Source: DATDIC01 sp963764525 (GTDB taxonomy: Bacteria > Pseudomonadota > Alphaproteobacteria > Acetobacterales > Acetobacteraceae). Taken from it: DNA of 64,000 nt. Of this stretch, positions 1 to 9,352 are shown one piece after another (positions within the stretch are counted from its first letter, which is position 1; each line of letters opens with the position of its first letter). The stretch is from positions 62,001-126,000 of the forward strand of contig CAVXTC010000002.1 of the NCBI GenBank assembly GCA_963764525.1, read 5' to 3'. Under the pieces are notes generated by a model. The model was not told the origin of the DNA. It did no database searches and saw only the letters and a program-made list of their open reading frames with translations. The translations under genes and the position numbers were made by a program.

Positions 1-138
1 CGGCCGCTGATCCGGCTCACGCTGGCGGCGGCCCGCGGCAACCAGATCAAGGCAGCGGCCATGCTTGGCCTCAACCGCAACACGTTGCGGAAGAAGATTC
101 GGGATCTGGAGATCCCGGTGGTGCGGGGAGTGGTGTGA
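1..138 (+). CDS. ntrC: NtrC C-terminus (partial): Fis-type DNA-binding domain
   Basis: The window opens inside an open frame of 45 residues ending in TGA at 136-138. It reads as a Fis-type helix-turn-helix: a first helix leading into GNQIKAAAMLGLNRNTLRKKI, the conserved C-terminal DNA-contact segment of NtrC/NifA-type enhancer-binding proteins. The receiver and AAA+ domains lie off the left edge. In alphaproteobacteria ntrC is normally followed directly by ntrY and ntrX, and that order is seen here; the stop overlaps the next ATG (138-140) in a TGATG junction, so translation is probably coupled. NtrC would activate sigma-54 promoters under nitrogen limitation. Identification rests on this domain plus gene order. 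Confidence 0.85.
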   Translation, partial: RPLIRLTLAAARGNQIKAAAMLGLNRNTLRKKIRDLEIPVVRGVV

Positions 139-2403
139 TGGATCTTCGGCGCGGTGGCCGCGTGAACGCCGAGCCGCAACCGGCCGACCTGCGGCCCGCC
201 GCGCCGCCGCGGCGCTCCTGGACGTCGCGGGTGGCCGACATCCTGCTCGGCCGGACGGTGACGATCGGGCTGGTCGCGGTGGCCCTGGCGGTCGGCATCA
301 GCACCTTCGTGATGCTGGCACGGGGGACGCCGTACGGCGTGGCCCCGGGCGCCGGCGTCGGGCTGGTGCTGGCCAACCTGTCGGTGTTGCTGCTGCTCGG
401 CGCGGTGCTGGCAGCCCGGCTGACCCGCGTCTGGGCCGAGCGGCGGCGCGGCTCGGCCGGCTCCCGGCTGCATGTCCGGCTGGTGCTGCTGTACAGCTTC
501 GTCGCGGTGGCCCCCAGCATCGTGGTGGCCGGCTTCGCGGTGGCGTTCTTCCATTTCGGCATCCAGGCCTGGTTCAACGACCCGGTGCGCACCGCGATCA
601 CCGAGTCGCTGCAGGTCGCCCGCGGCTACCTGGAGGAGCATCGCGACAACATCCGCGCCGTCGCGCTGGAAATGGCCAACGACCTGACCCGCGCCGGCGC
701 GCTTGCTGGCCGGCGATCCCGCATTCGTTCGCCGAAGTGCTGGACGAGCAGACCACGCTGCGCGGCCTGACCGAGGCGGTGATCTACGACCCGATCACCG
801 GCCAGGTGGTGGCCTCGGCCGGGCTGCTCGGCGGGCTCGGCGTGGAGCCGCCGCCGGGCTGGGCCAACATGCAGGCGCGTACCGGCGACGTGGTGGTGAT
901 GAACTCGCCGGACGGGACGCGGGTGCGCGCGGTGGTGCAGCTCAATTCCACGCCGCCGCTGCTGCTGATGATCGGCCGCCCGGTCGATCCGCAGATCCTG
1001 CGCTACATGCAGCGCACCGAGCAGGCGGTGGCCGAATACAACCGCCTGGACAGAACCGATCGTGGCTGCAGATCGCTTTCGCCTGGATTTTCGCGCTGGT
1101 CGCGCTGCTGGTGCTGTCGGCGGCCGTGCTGATCGGGCTGTTGATGGCCAACCAGATCGCCCGTCCGATCGGCCGGCTGATCCAGGCCGCCGAACGGGTG
1201 CGCAGCGGCGATCTGGCCGTGCGCGTGCCGGAAAGCCGCCACCGAGGACGAAATCGCCGGCTTGTCGCGCGCGTTCAACCGGATGACCGGCCAGCTTGGC
1301 CGCGCAGCGCGCCGAGCTGATGGACGCCTACCGGCAGATCGATGACCGCCGGCGGTTCACCGAAACCGTGCTGTCGGGCGTCTCGGCCGGCGTGATCGGG
1401 CTTGATTCGCAGGGCCGGATCGAGCTGCCGAACCGGCGCGGCCGACGAGTTGCTGGGTGCCGACCTGCTTGCCGCGACCGGCCAGGAACTGGCCGAGGTG
1501 GTGCCCGAATTAGCCGGGCTGGTGCGCGAGGCGCTGGGCGATCCGCGGCGGCCGCACATCGCCGAAGTGCAGATCGGGCCGGCTGCACGCCGGCGCACGC
1601 TGCTGGCCCGCATCGGCGCCGAGCTGTCCGGCGAACGGGCGGCCGGCTTCGTGGTGACGTTCGACGACATCACCGAGCTGCAGTCCGCGCAGCGCAAGGC
1701 CGCCTGGGCCGATGTGGCGCGCCGCATCGCCCACGAGATCAAGAACCCGCTGACCCCGATCCAGCTTGCCGCCGAGCGGCTGAAGCGCCGCTTCGCGCCG
1801 CGAGATCACCTCCGATCCCGATACGTTCGCCCAATGCGCCGAAACCATCATCCGCCATGTCGGCGATATCGGCCGCATGGTCGATGAGTTCTCCGCCTTC
1901 GCCCGCATGCCGCAGCCGGTGATCAAGCCGGAGGATGTCGGCCGCATCGCCCGCGAGGCGCTGGTGCTGCAAAAGACCGCCCGGCCGCAGATCGACTGGC
2001 GCACCGAAATTCCCGAACGCGGGCCCGATGGCGCCCTGCGACCGGCGCATGCTGCGCCAGGCGCTGACCAATCTGCTGCAGAACGCCGCCGATGTCGGTG
2101 GCGATGCGGGAACCGCGTGCGGGGACCGGCACGAGCTCGCGGTGCAGTCACGATCTGGATCCCGGCGGGCGGCGAGGTTCGCATCACCGTCACCGATGAC
2201 GGGATCGGCTTGCCCGGAGGATCGCGCCCGCCTGACCGAGCCCTATGTCACCCACAAACCGAAAGGGACCGGGTCTCGGTCTGGCGATCGTGAAGAAGAT
2301 CATGGAGGACCATGGCGGGCGGCTGTCGCTCGACGACCGGGCCGAGGGCCCTGGCGCCGTCGCGACACTGGTCCTGCCGGCGAGGATGGCCGATGCAGCA
2401 TGA
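138..2403 (+). pseudogene. ntrY: NtrY nitrogen-responsive sensor histidine kinase, multiply frameshifted
   Basis: Membrane sensor kinase of the NtrY/NtrX pair. The reading starts at ATG 138 with N-terminal transmembrane segments, passes through an extracytoplasmic region, a last membrane helix (IFALVALLVLSAAVLIGLL) and a HAMP segment (about 1140-1290), a PAS domain (about 1340-1680), the phosphoacceptor H box HEIKNPLTPIQLAAERLK (about 1731-1785), and an ATPase domain with N box (LTNLLQNAAD), G1 (DDGIGLP) and G2 (GTGLGLAI), ending at TGA 2401-2403. No single frame carries it: I count roughly ten single-base shifts, mostly +1, for example near 703, 730, 1052, 1238, 1293, 1434, 1800, 2036, 2214 and 2268. 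Every domain is still recognisable when frames are stitched, which fits recent decay or consensus error. The end overlaps ntrX. Confidence 0.85.
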
Positions 2404-3795
2404 AATACTGATCGTCGATGACGAGCCCGACATCCGCCTGCTGATCGACGGCATCTTGCGCGACGAGGGCTACGATACCCGTCAGGCTGCGGATTCCGAC
2501 CAGGCGCTGGCCGCGTTCCGGGCCCGGCGGCCGGCGCTGGCGATCCTGGACGTCTGGCTGCAGGGCTCGAAGCTCGACGGGATCGGCATCCTGAACGCCT
2601 TCCATCGCGAGGAACCGCAGGTACCGGTGGTGATGATCTCCGGCCACGGCACGATCGAGATGGCGGTGCAGGCGATCCAGCAGGGCGCCTATGATTTCAT
2701 CGAGAAGCCATTCGAATCCGACCGGCTGCTGCTGGTGGTGCGGCGCGCGCTGGAAGCGGCGGCGCTGGCGCGCGAGAATGCCGAGCTGCGGCTGCGCGCC
2801 GCGACCGGAAACCGCGCTGACCGGCTCCAGTGCCGCCGTTGCCGCGGCGCGCGCGCAGGTCGACCGCGTGGCGCCGACCGGCTCGCGCGTGCTGATCCAG
2901 GGACCGGCCGGCTCCGGCAAGGAAGTCGCGGCCCGCATGATCCATGCCCGGTCGCGGCGGGCCGGCGGACCGTTCGTGGTGCTGAACTGCGCCACGCTGG
3001 CGCCGTCGCGCTTCGAGGAAGAGCTGTTCGGCATCGAGGCCGGGTCCGATCCGGCCGCGCATCCGCGCCGCGCCGGGCGTGCTGGAGCGGGCGCATGGCG
3101 GCACGCTGCTGCTGGACGAGGTCTCCGACATGCCGCTGGAGACCCAGGGCAAGATCGTGCGCGTGCTGCAGGACCAGGCGTTCGAGCGGCTGGGCGGATC
3201 GCACCGGGTGAAGGTGGATGTCCGCGTGCTGGCGACCACCAACAAGCGACCTGCAGACCGAGATCGCCGCCGGGCGGTTCCGCGAGGATCTGTATTACCG
3301 GCTGGCGGTGGTGCCGCTGAAGATGCCGGCGCTGAGGGAGCGGCGGGAAGATATTCCGGCGCTGGCGCACTACCTGATGGGCCGGTCGGCGGAAAGCTCC
3401 GGCATGCCGGCGCGCGAATTGTCGGCCGACGCGATGACCGCGCTGCAAGCCTATGACTGGCCCGGCAATGTGCGTCAGCTTCGCAACGTGATCGACTGGC
3501 TGATGATCATGGCGCCCGGCGGCGCCGGCGGATCCGATCCGGCCGGACATGCTGCCGCCGGAGATCGGCTCGAATGCGCCGGCCTTGCTGAACGATCGAT
3601 CCCACGGCTGACATCATGGCGCTGCCGCTGCGCGAGGCGCGCGATCTGTTCGAGACGCAGTATTTGCATGCGCAACTGCTGCGCTTCGGCGGCAATATCA
3701 GCCGCACCGCGCAGTTCGTCGGCATGGAGCGCAGCGCGCTGCACCGCAAGCTGAAGCAGCTTGGGGTCAATTCCGAGGAGAAGGTCGGGGGGTGA
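2393..3795 (+). pseudogene. ntrX: NtrX response regulator (receiver-AAA+-Fis), multiply frameshifted
   Basis: Partner regulator of NtrY. Start ATG 2393 overlaps the 3' end of ntrY. The receiver domain (about 2393-2760) shows the acidic pair in LIVDDEPD, the phospho-Asp in AILDVWLQG and the KPF lysine. The AAA+ part has Walker A as GPAGSGKE, Walker B as GTLLLDEVSD and the WPGNVRQLRN segment; the C-terminal helix-turn-helix is NISRTAQFVGMERSALHRKL. Between ELFG and the GGTLLLDE strand there is no GAFTGA loop, as is usual for NtrX, so it is not expected to remodel sigma-54 in the NtrC way. At least five frame changes (near 2805, 3050, 3246, 3530 and 3600) break the frame. The stop is at 3793-3795. 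Confidence 0.83.
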
Positions 3796-4024
3796 TGGTG
3801 GGGGTTTCTGTCGTTCAACTCGCGCCAAGCGGCAATTTTGCCCCAACTCTCTCGACGAGAGCGGGGCGTCGAGTATGGCGAGTGTCTGATCCGACCATAT
3901 ATCGTTTTACAGTGTTGGCGGTGGCGGCCGGCGCTGCCGCCCGTCATACCCGTCGCGGTTATGCGCATCCCTCACCACCACTGATGCCAGAGCTGCTGTG
4001 ATGGCGATGGCATGGACGGAGTAA

Positions 4025-5168
4025 GTGGCAGACGCTCTGTACCTGACTACTGAGGGGAGTCGCATACGGATCAACGGTGGCCTAGCGATAGCTGACTTTA
4101 GACGGGTGACGGCAACGTTGTACAACCTTACTCATAGCAGGGGCTATCGCGACATTACGCTTGATTTCGCCGAGTGTTCGTTCACACATGCGCCGCCAAT
4201 GGTAGCTTTGATTTGCGACTGCATGAGATATCAAAAGCTCGGCGTGGACTTCACACTCGTAGCTCCGAATAATCTCTTGCTTTCTAGATTGTTTATCAAC
4301 TCAAATTGGGCGCGTCTTATCGATCCGGAGCAATTCCCTGTATCAGGCTACTCGCCCCCGAAGCACAATCCGGCAACTCAGTTCACCACCATCGAAGAAC
4401 AAGGCGACATTGTCAATCGGGTTATGGATACCCTGCTTGCAAGCATGTCCGGTTTTAATCGCTCTCATCTCAAAGCCATTGAGTGGTCGCTAAATGAGAT
4501 CATTGATAACGTGCTCGTACACGCCCACTCCCCGGTGGGAGGCGTCGTCCAGGTTACAGCGATAAGAAATCGTAAACGGGTTGAATTTGTTGTCGGCGAC
4601 TGCGGCGTAGGAATCGCAGCTTCGCTTCGTGGAGCAACTGCTAACATCTCGTCCGATGTTGACGCCCTGTCCAAGGCAATTCAAGAAGGTGTAACGCGTG
4701 ACCGACAGATCGGTCAAGGAAACGGTCTCTACGGCACCTACCGGATTGCAGTTTTCCAGCGCCGGGAACTTTGGAATTCACTCGAACTGCGCAACTCTGT
4801 ACTACACCGAGTCCGCAGGAATGCACAGCAAGTTTGAGCAAGTCCCATTTAGCGGTTCAATCGTTATATGCGGCATCGACTATACCAATGACCTGCTTCT
4901 GGAGGAGGCACTTCGCTTTCAAGGCGGATCGTTCGATCCTGTCGATCGCGTGGAACTCAAATACGAGGCGGAAGCGGGCGGAAATGTCCTCTTTACGATA
5001 GGGAGGGAGACCGCCTCGGTAGGCTCTCGAATTGCCGGAGGCCCGGTCCGGACTAAGTTGGTAAACCTCCTGCGAGTAACCGGAGCGGCCCAGATCCTTG
5101 TCGATTTTCAGGGTGTGAGTATGATTTCAAGTAGCTTTGCCGACGAGGTGTTCGGGAAGACATTTGTT
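4025..5168 (+). pseudogene. STAS-like/GHKL ATPase/DUF4325 protein, 5' part, cut by IS3 insertion
   Basis: Starts at GTG 4025 behind GGACGGAG. Residues about 10-100 look STAS-like. Residues 145-240 form a GHKL (HATPase_c) ATPase with an E158/N162 N box, a D192-C-G-V-G-I G1 box and a G-Q-G-N-G-L G2 box (230-235). Then comes a DUF4325-type STAS-like domain ending ISSSFADEVFGKTFV. Two lesions are visible. An extra T in the TTTT run at 4752-4755 shifts the frame; removing it gives RIAVSSAGNFGIHS. An insertion sequence enters after codon 381. The missing 38 codons lie at 6535-6651. There is no histidine-kinase H box, so this looks like a partner-switch or regulatory ATPase; its true role is unknown. 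GC is clearly lower than in flanking genes, which suggests transfer. Confidence 0.8.
5165..5168. repeat. Target-site duplication TGTT, left copy (IS3 element)
   Basis: TGTT here is repeated at 6531-6534 on the other side of the IS element. Removing the element and one copy restores the reading frame of the interrupted DUF4325 gene, which confirms both boundaries. A 4-bp duplication is typical of the IS407 group of IS3. Confidence 0.85.
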
Positions 5169-5311
5169 TGAGGTGGCCGGGTTGGTCTGAACAGCGTTTC
5201 GGTTCCGATAGATGGTTTCCCTGCCAACTATCTCCATCGATTGCCGTTGTGGGGCGTCGCGTAGGGAGGGCGTAGCCCGACCGGAGCGATGCCCCACAAC
5301 GGCGGCGAACA

Positions 5312-6139
5312 TCATGCGGCCTCCGCCAGCGCCAGGCCACCGAAATAGGCTTGGTCCGGCGTCCGTCCGTCAAGGCTCGAGTGTGGCCTCTTGCGGTTGT
5401 AGAAGGCCAGATAACCGCCGATCGAGCTGCGTGCCTCGGCCACGCTGTCATAGGCGCGCAGGTAGACCTCTTCGTATTTGACCGACCGCCACAGCCGTTC
5501 GACGAACACGTTGTCGCGCCACGAGCCGCGGCCATCCATGCTGATCCTGATCGCGTTCTCCGACAGCACGCCGGTGAACGCCGCACTGGTGAACTGGCTG
5601 CCCTGATCGGTGTTGAAGATCTCCGGCCGGCCGTGCCGGGCGAGCGCCTCATCGAGCGCGTCCAGGCAGAAATCAACCTCCATGCTGATCGACACCCGCC
5701 AGGCCAGCACCCGCCGGCTGAACCAGTCCACCACCGCCGTGAGGTAGACAAAGCCGCGAGCCATCGGAATATACGTGATATCCATCGCCCACACCTGGTT
5801 CGGCCGCTCGATCGTCACGCCGCGCAGCAGGTAGGGAAAAACCTTGTGCCCATCTGCGGGTTTCGAGGTATGTGGCCGGCGATAGATCGCTTCGATCCCC
5901 ATCCGCCGCATCATCGTTGTGACCCGCTCCCGACCGATCGCGATACCCTCGCCGCGCAACAGGTCACGCAGCATCCGGCTGCCCGCGAACGGATAGTCCA
6001 GGTGCAGTTCATCGATCCGCCGCATGATCGCCAGATCGGCGGCCGACACCGGACAAGGATCGTAGTACAGGCTGCCGCGGCTGATCCCCAGCAGCTCGGC
6101 CTGGCGGCTCAACGCCAGCCTGTGTCCGCGGTCGATCAT
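5312..6139 (-). CDS. IS3-family transposase OrfB (DDE integrase domain)
   Basis: Catalytic subunit of the IS3 element. An HTH_21-like N-terminus (residues about 10-60) precedes an rve integrase core with the three acidic residues visible: D in WAMDITYIP, D in FNTDQGSQF and E in DNVFVERLW, followed by the YNRKRPHSSL signature near the C-terminus. I place the start at the ATG at 6139-6137 (MIDRGHRL), which overlaps the orfA stop in an ATGA junction, so the two are translationally coupled. The frame is also open further upstream through orfA, so an OrfAB fusion by frameshifting remains possible. No internal damage is seen, so the element may be active. Confidence 0.88.
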   Translation of the reverse strand: MIDRGHRLALSRQAELLGISRGSLYYDPCPVSAADLAIMRRIDELHLDYPFAGSRMLRDLLRGEGIAIGRERVTTMMRRMGIEAIYRRPHTSKPADGHKVFPYLLRGVTIERPNQVWAMDITYIPMARGFVYLTAVVDWFSRRVLAWRVSISMEVDFCLDALDEALARHGRPEIFNTDQGSQFTSAAFTGVLSENAIRISMDGRGSWRDNVFVERLWRSVKYEEVYLRAYDSVAEARSSIGGYLAFYNRKRPHSSLDGRTPDQAYFGGLALAEAA

Positions 6140-6447
6140 CGCTTTGCGCTCAGCAAACCCGCCTTGCCGAGCGCAGCGGACAAAAAATCGTTCTCCAGCG
6201 TCAGCTCGCCGATCTTCGCGTGCAGCGTCTTCAGGTCGGCTCCCGTGCCCGCCGATGCCACGGACGATCCGGCGTTGAACACGCCGGCCGCGCCCTCCAG
6301 CAGTTGCGCCTTCCACGCCGCGATCTGCGTCGTGTGCACGTCGTGCAACTGCGCCAGCTCCGCCAGCGTCTTCTCACCCTTGATCGCAGCCAAGGCCACC
6401 TTCGCCTTGAATCCAGGGCTATGGTTGCGCCGTGATCGTCTCGACAT
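6136..6447 (-). CDS. IS3-family transposase OrfA (helix-turn-helix, leucine zipper)
   Basis: 103 residues, the usual OrfA size. An N-terminal HTH_Tnp_1 domain (FKAKVALAAIKGEKTLAELA...TTQIAAWK) recognises the IS ends, and the C-terminal heptad stretch (LKTLHAKIGELTLENDFL) is the leucine zipper used to multimerise with OrfB or OrfAB. The stop TGA overlaps the orfB ATG. Confidence 0.88.
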   Translation of the reverse strand: MSRRSRRNHSPGFKAKVALAAIKGEKTLAELAQLHDVHTTQIAAWKAQLLEGAAGVFNAGSSVASAGTGADLKTLHAKIGELTLENDFLSAALGKAGLLSAKR

Positions 6448-6530
6448 GCTCCCTCCTGCTACGCGGCATCAGCGCCGCTATCAGGCAGGGAAACCACTTA
6501 TCGGACTGTTCAGATTCGCCCAGCCACCTC

Positions 6531-6651
6531 TGTTGAAATCGGACCCGTCGAATTTGCGTCGAGGCTCCGCTTCAGCAATCTCGATCCCACGGTGAAAAAG
6601 TTGATCGACAAAGCCGTCATGCAGCGGGCCTCTTTGGGATCTGCAGCGTAA
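6531..6651 (+). pseudogene. Detached 3' end of the DUF4325 gene (includes right TSD copy)
   Basis: After the right TGTT copy (6531-6534), frame 6535-6651 reads EIGPVEFASRLRF and continues to DKAVMQRASLGSAA with TAA at 6649-6651. It continues codon-for-codon from ...GKTFV at 5168 and matches the expected C-terminus of DUF4325 STAS-like proteins (F-V-E-x-G-P then a helix). The rejoined protein, with the extra T at 4752-4755 removed, would be 419 residues. The piece has no start of its own. Confidence 0.85.
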
Positions 6652-6680
6652 CCTCGCGGTCATCAGCATCATCTCGTTCG

Positions 6681-7496
6681 TTAGCCAGTGTTTAGTTCGC
6701 ATTTTTCGCGGAGGAACGCCAGCACGTCGGCGGCGCAACGGTCCGGGGCGATGTCGCAGATGTTGTGCGGCAGGCCGTCGTAGAGGATCAGTCTGGCATC
6801 CGGGATGCGGTCGCGCATTACCTGATAGGTGCTGGCGTGCCCGACCGTCTCGGCGCCGCCGGCGACCAGCAATGTCGGACAGCGGATCCGATCCAGCTCC
6901 GCGGTCCAGTCGAGCGTCGTCATCAGGCCGATGAAGCAGCCGATATACGCGGTGTCGTTCTTCGCCGCTTCATCCAGAAACCATTCTATATGTGCCGGAT
7001 CGTGGCCCGGCGGAAACCGGTCGTCGATGGTGGCGGCAAGGAAGTTTCGCAGCCCTTCCTTCGCCACAAGCGGCAGCCAATCGCGCGCCTGGCTGTTCTT
7101 CAGGCCGGGGGTCGAACCGAACAGGCACAGGCTTTCGACCAGATGCGGCGACTGCATCGCAAGGTTCTGCGCCACGTAGCCGCCCGCCGAGTTGCCAACG
7201 AAATGGGCTCGCGTGCAACCGAGATGCTCCATCAACTCGCGCACATCCTGCACCAGCCGGTCCATCGACAGCGGCGGATCAGGTGGTGGGACCTGGGAGC
7301 AGCCGTGCCCGCGCAGGTCCAGGCGCACGACCCGGTAATCGCGACAGAGCGGTGGGACCATGGCGTAGAACCGCTTCGAGCTTCCCATCGCCGCGTGCAG
7401 CAGGATCAGCATCGGCGGCTGTGTCCAGGGATTGGTGAAATCGGTGATGTCGTAGCTCAGGCGGATGCTGTCGCTGGCCCGGAAATTCACGGTCAT
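6681..7496 (-). CDS. alpha/beta hydrolase
   Basis: 271 residues with the alpha/beta-hydrolase fold: oxyanion region LLHAAMGSSKRF, DLRGHG, nucleophile elbow G-N-S-A-G-G (serine in VGNSAGGYVAQ), a late acid in LLVAGGAETV and the catalytic-type histidine in GLPHNI. It resembles 3-oxoadipate enol-lactonase and related C-C or ester hydrolases, but the substrate cannot be read from sequence. The start ATG (7496-7494) overlaps the stop of the upstream amidohydrolase in ATGA, so the two are co-translated and probably act in sequence, perhaps on an N-heterocycle or amide ring-opening product. No signal peptide, so cytoplasmic. Confidence 0.8.
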   Translation of the reverse strand: MTVNFRASDSIRLSYDITDFTNPWTQPPMLILLHAAMGSSKRFYAMVPPLCRDYRVVRLDLRGHGCSQVPPPDPPLSMDRLVQDVRELMEHLGCTRAHFVGNSAGGYVAQNLAMQSPHLVESLCLFGSTPGLKNSQARDWLPLVAKEGLRNFLAATIDDRFPPGHDPAHIEWFLDEAAKNDTAYIGCFIGLMTTLDWTAELDRIRCPTLLVAGGAETVGHASTYQVMRDRIPDARLILYDGLPHNICDIAPDRCAADVLAFLREKCELNTG

Positions 7497-8731
7497 TGCA
7501 TCGGCTCCGGCCGGTGCAGCTCGGCCCTTTTTCGCGTTACCGTGCGTCGCCCGCGCCTGAACACCGCGAGGGGATGGCAGACTTCCGCCACCGCCTGTTC
7601 CGGGGAGGCCGCGTCGATCACCACCAGATCCGCCGGATTGCCGACCGCAATGCCGTAATCCGTCAGGTTCATGAGGCGCGCCGATCGCTCGGTCAGCATA
7701 GCGAAGCATTCGCGCAGCCGCCCGCGCCCGCTGATCTGGCAGACATTGGCTTGCAAATTCGCCATCCGCACCAGCGAGCAGTCGCCCAATGGCGTGAACG
7801 GGTTCAGCACGTTGTTGGTGGAGATCGAGCAGTTCACGCCGTGCTCGGCCAGCAGGTTCACGTCGGCGACGCTGCGGCGGACGTTGTGTTCCTGATCGCG
7901 CCCGCCCATGAACAGGTCGGTCGCCGGCAACACGGTGACGGCGACGCCGGCATTGGCGATGCGCCGGGCCAGCGTTTTCAGCTCGGGCGGCGGCAGCGTG
8001 GAATACTTGCTGCCGTGCCCGATGGCGACGCGACCGCCGAGTCCGTAACGCTCGGTCAGCTCGCACACCAGATGGATGTCCATCGCATCAGGCGAGTTGC
8101 CGGAATCCAGGTGCATGTCGATATCGACGCCGAACTCGCGCGCCAGATCGAAGACGCGATGTATCTGCCCTGCATGATCAGGGTCGTAGTTGGGCGCTGC
8201 ACCGATCACCCTGGCGCCGCGCCTCAGCGCTTCCACCAGCAACGCGTCGGCTCGCTTGTTGTTGGTGAGGCCTTCCTGCGGGAAGACGCAAAGCTCGATA
8301 TCGATCGCCCAGGCGTAGTCGCGACGCAGCGCCTCGATCGCCTCGAAGCTGCGCAGCTCCACGCCGGAATCCAATTCCACATGCGTGCGCATCCTTGTGG
8401 CGCCGTGGCTGATGCATTTTTCAAGCGTGCGGGCGGCGCGCCGGTACACGTCCTCCGTGCTGAAACTGTGCTTCACGGCAGCCACGCGCTGCACGGCGTC
8501 GGCCTGGCGCCCGGGCTCGGCCGCGCAGCGGTCGATGATGCAGGATTTATCGAGATGGATATGGGTTTCGACGAAGCCGGCGCAGACCAGGCACAAATCT
8601 GCGTCGTATTCCGGGGCATCGGCGCTCAGCCGGCGTTCGATCGCGACGATGCGCCCGCCGGCCACACCGATATCCACCGGCGCCCCGTCAGGATCCCCGG
8701 CGAGTCGTGCATTGCGGAGGATAAGGTCCAT
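7493..8731 (-). CDS. Amidohydrolase, cytosine deaminase/AtzC-like
   Basis: 412 residues, a metal-dependent hydrolase of the CodA/AtzC-like branch. Metal ligands are visible as the H-x-H of ETHIHLDKS, a histidine in DIDMHLDSGNS, one in AIGHGSKYS and the late aspartate in VLPATDLFMGG. An amidohydrolase-type beta-sandwich frames the barrel (LILRNARL at the start, ADLVVIDA near the end). The chosen ATG (8731) gives this canonical start; the frame is open upstream to 8833 without support. Likely reaction: hydrolytic deamination or amide opening of an N-heterocycle, with the product passed to the coupled hydrolase at 6681-7496. Substrate not determinable. Confidence 0.8.
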   Translation of the reverse strand: MDLILRNARLAGDPDGAPVDIGVAGGRIVAIERRLSADAPEYDADLCLVCAGFVETHIHLDKSCIIDRCAAEPGRQADAVQRVAAVKHSFSTEDVYRRAARTLEKCISHGATRMRTHVELDSGVELRSFEAIEALRRDYAWAIDIELCVFPQEGLTNNKRADALLVEALRRGARVIGAAPNYDPDHAGQIHRVFDLAREFGVDIDMHLDSGNSPDAMDIHLVCELTERYGLGGRVAIGHGSKYSTLPPPELKTLARRIANAGVAVTVLPATDLFMGGRDQEHNVRRSVADVNLLAEHGVNCSISTNNVLNPFTPLGDCSLVRMANLQANVCQISGRGRLRECFAMLTERSARLMNLTDYGIAVGNPADLVVIDAASPEQAVAEVCHPLAVFRRGRRTVTRKRAELHRPEPMQ

Positions 8732-8827
8732 CGCTTTTTCTCCCGCCGCGATGGTGGCGCGGGCCGGTGGATCGTGCAATTGCATGCACCGTTGATCAGG
8801 CGGCGGCGAAAGCGCTAGCCCCTTGCT

Positions 8828-8893
8828 CGTCATTCCCGCGGCAACCGGGGAGCTGCTACCCGCCTGGGCGGGACAAGCTTCGCCGGCATGACG
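8828..8893. repeat. Dispersed inverted-repeat element (REP-like)
   Basis: CGTCATTCCCGCG at 8828-8840 is matched in inverted, imperfect form by CGCCGGCATGACG at 8881-8893, bracketing a second GC palindrome (CCGCCTGGGCGG). Similar CGTCAT-CCCGC units occur near 14087-14165 and 18994-19047, always between genes. Such units may fold as mRNA hairpins behind 3' ends. Confidence 0.55.
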
Positions 8894-9352
8894 TCGGAGA
8901 GTGGGTCATCGCGGCGGCTGGAACAACATTGTCAAGGAGAAAGTTTTGCCAAGATTTAGGCGGATGCACGCGATGCAGACAGGCTGAATGCCGTCAGTTC
9001 TCCGCTCCTACCGTATCCATCAATCGGGAAGCCGCGTCTGGACATCAACTCGCGTCGCCGACCGAGCCAGCCCTACTTAATAGGATATAAACCGGGATCG
9101 CCCTGCTGCGAGCCCGCCTGCTCCCATTCAACCTGGCAACGAGCAACACCTGATGCGCCAGACCCCATTTCGCGCAGCGCCACAACCGTCTCAAGCACTT
9201 CCGTGCCGTCGCAACCCCTTACGGCACTTCTGGAAATGCTCGGCGTCGCGCACGGCTCGGAAGCAGCCGAGATAGTCATAGGCCGGTTCGTTACCTGGCC
9301 ATTGCCGGGAAAATGCTGGGTTGTTCAACAGCGGGCGCGAATCCAAAATACT
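8894..9352. other. Non-coding or decayed stretch, no gene recognised
   Basis: About 460 bp between the REP-like unit and the BNR protein. GC is lower than the window average. Short open frames exist on both strands (one of 68 codons at 9073-9279 minus) but none has a recognisable domain, a good ribosome-binding site or high-GC codon use. No RNA gene or IS end was seen. Confidence 0.5.

Larger units (their letters stand above)
5169..6530 (-). mobile_element. IS3-family (IS407-type) insertion sequence, 1362 bp, apparently complete
   Basis: The left end begins TGAGGTGGCCGGG and the right end, read inward on the other strand, is AGAGGTGGCTGGG. The inward TCTGAACAG and TGGTTTCCCTGCC blocks are shared by both ends. 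It is flanked by 4-bp TGTT duplications (5165-5168 and 6531-6534) and encodes an intact orfA/orfB transposase pair on the minus strand. It sits inside a DUF4325 gene, in opposite orientation to it. Confidence 0.9.

Noticed and set aside
138..3795. Programmed frameshifting as the reason for multi-frame ntrY and ntrX
   Set aside because: About fifteen shifts at unrelated sites without slippery sequences cannot be programmed; decay or consensus error explains them.
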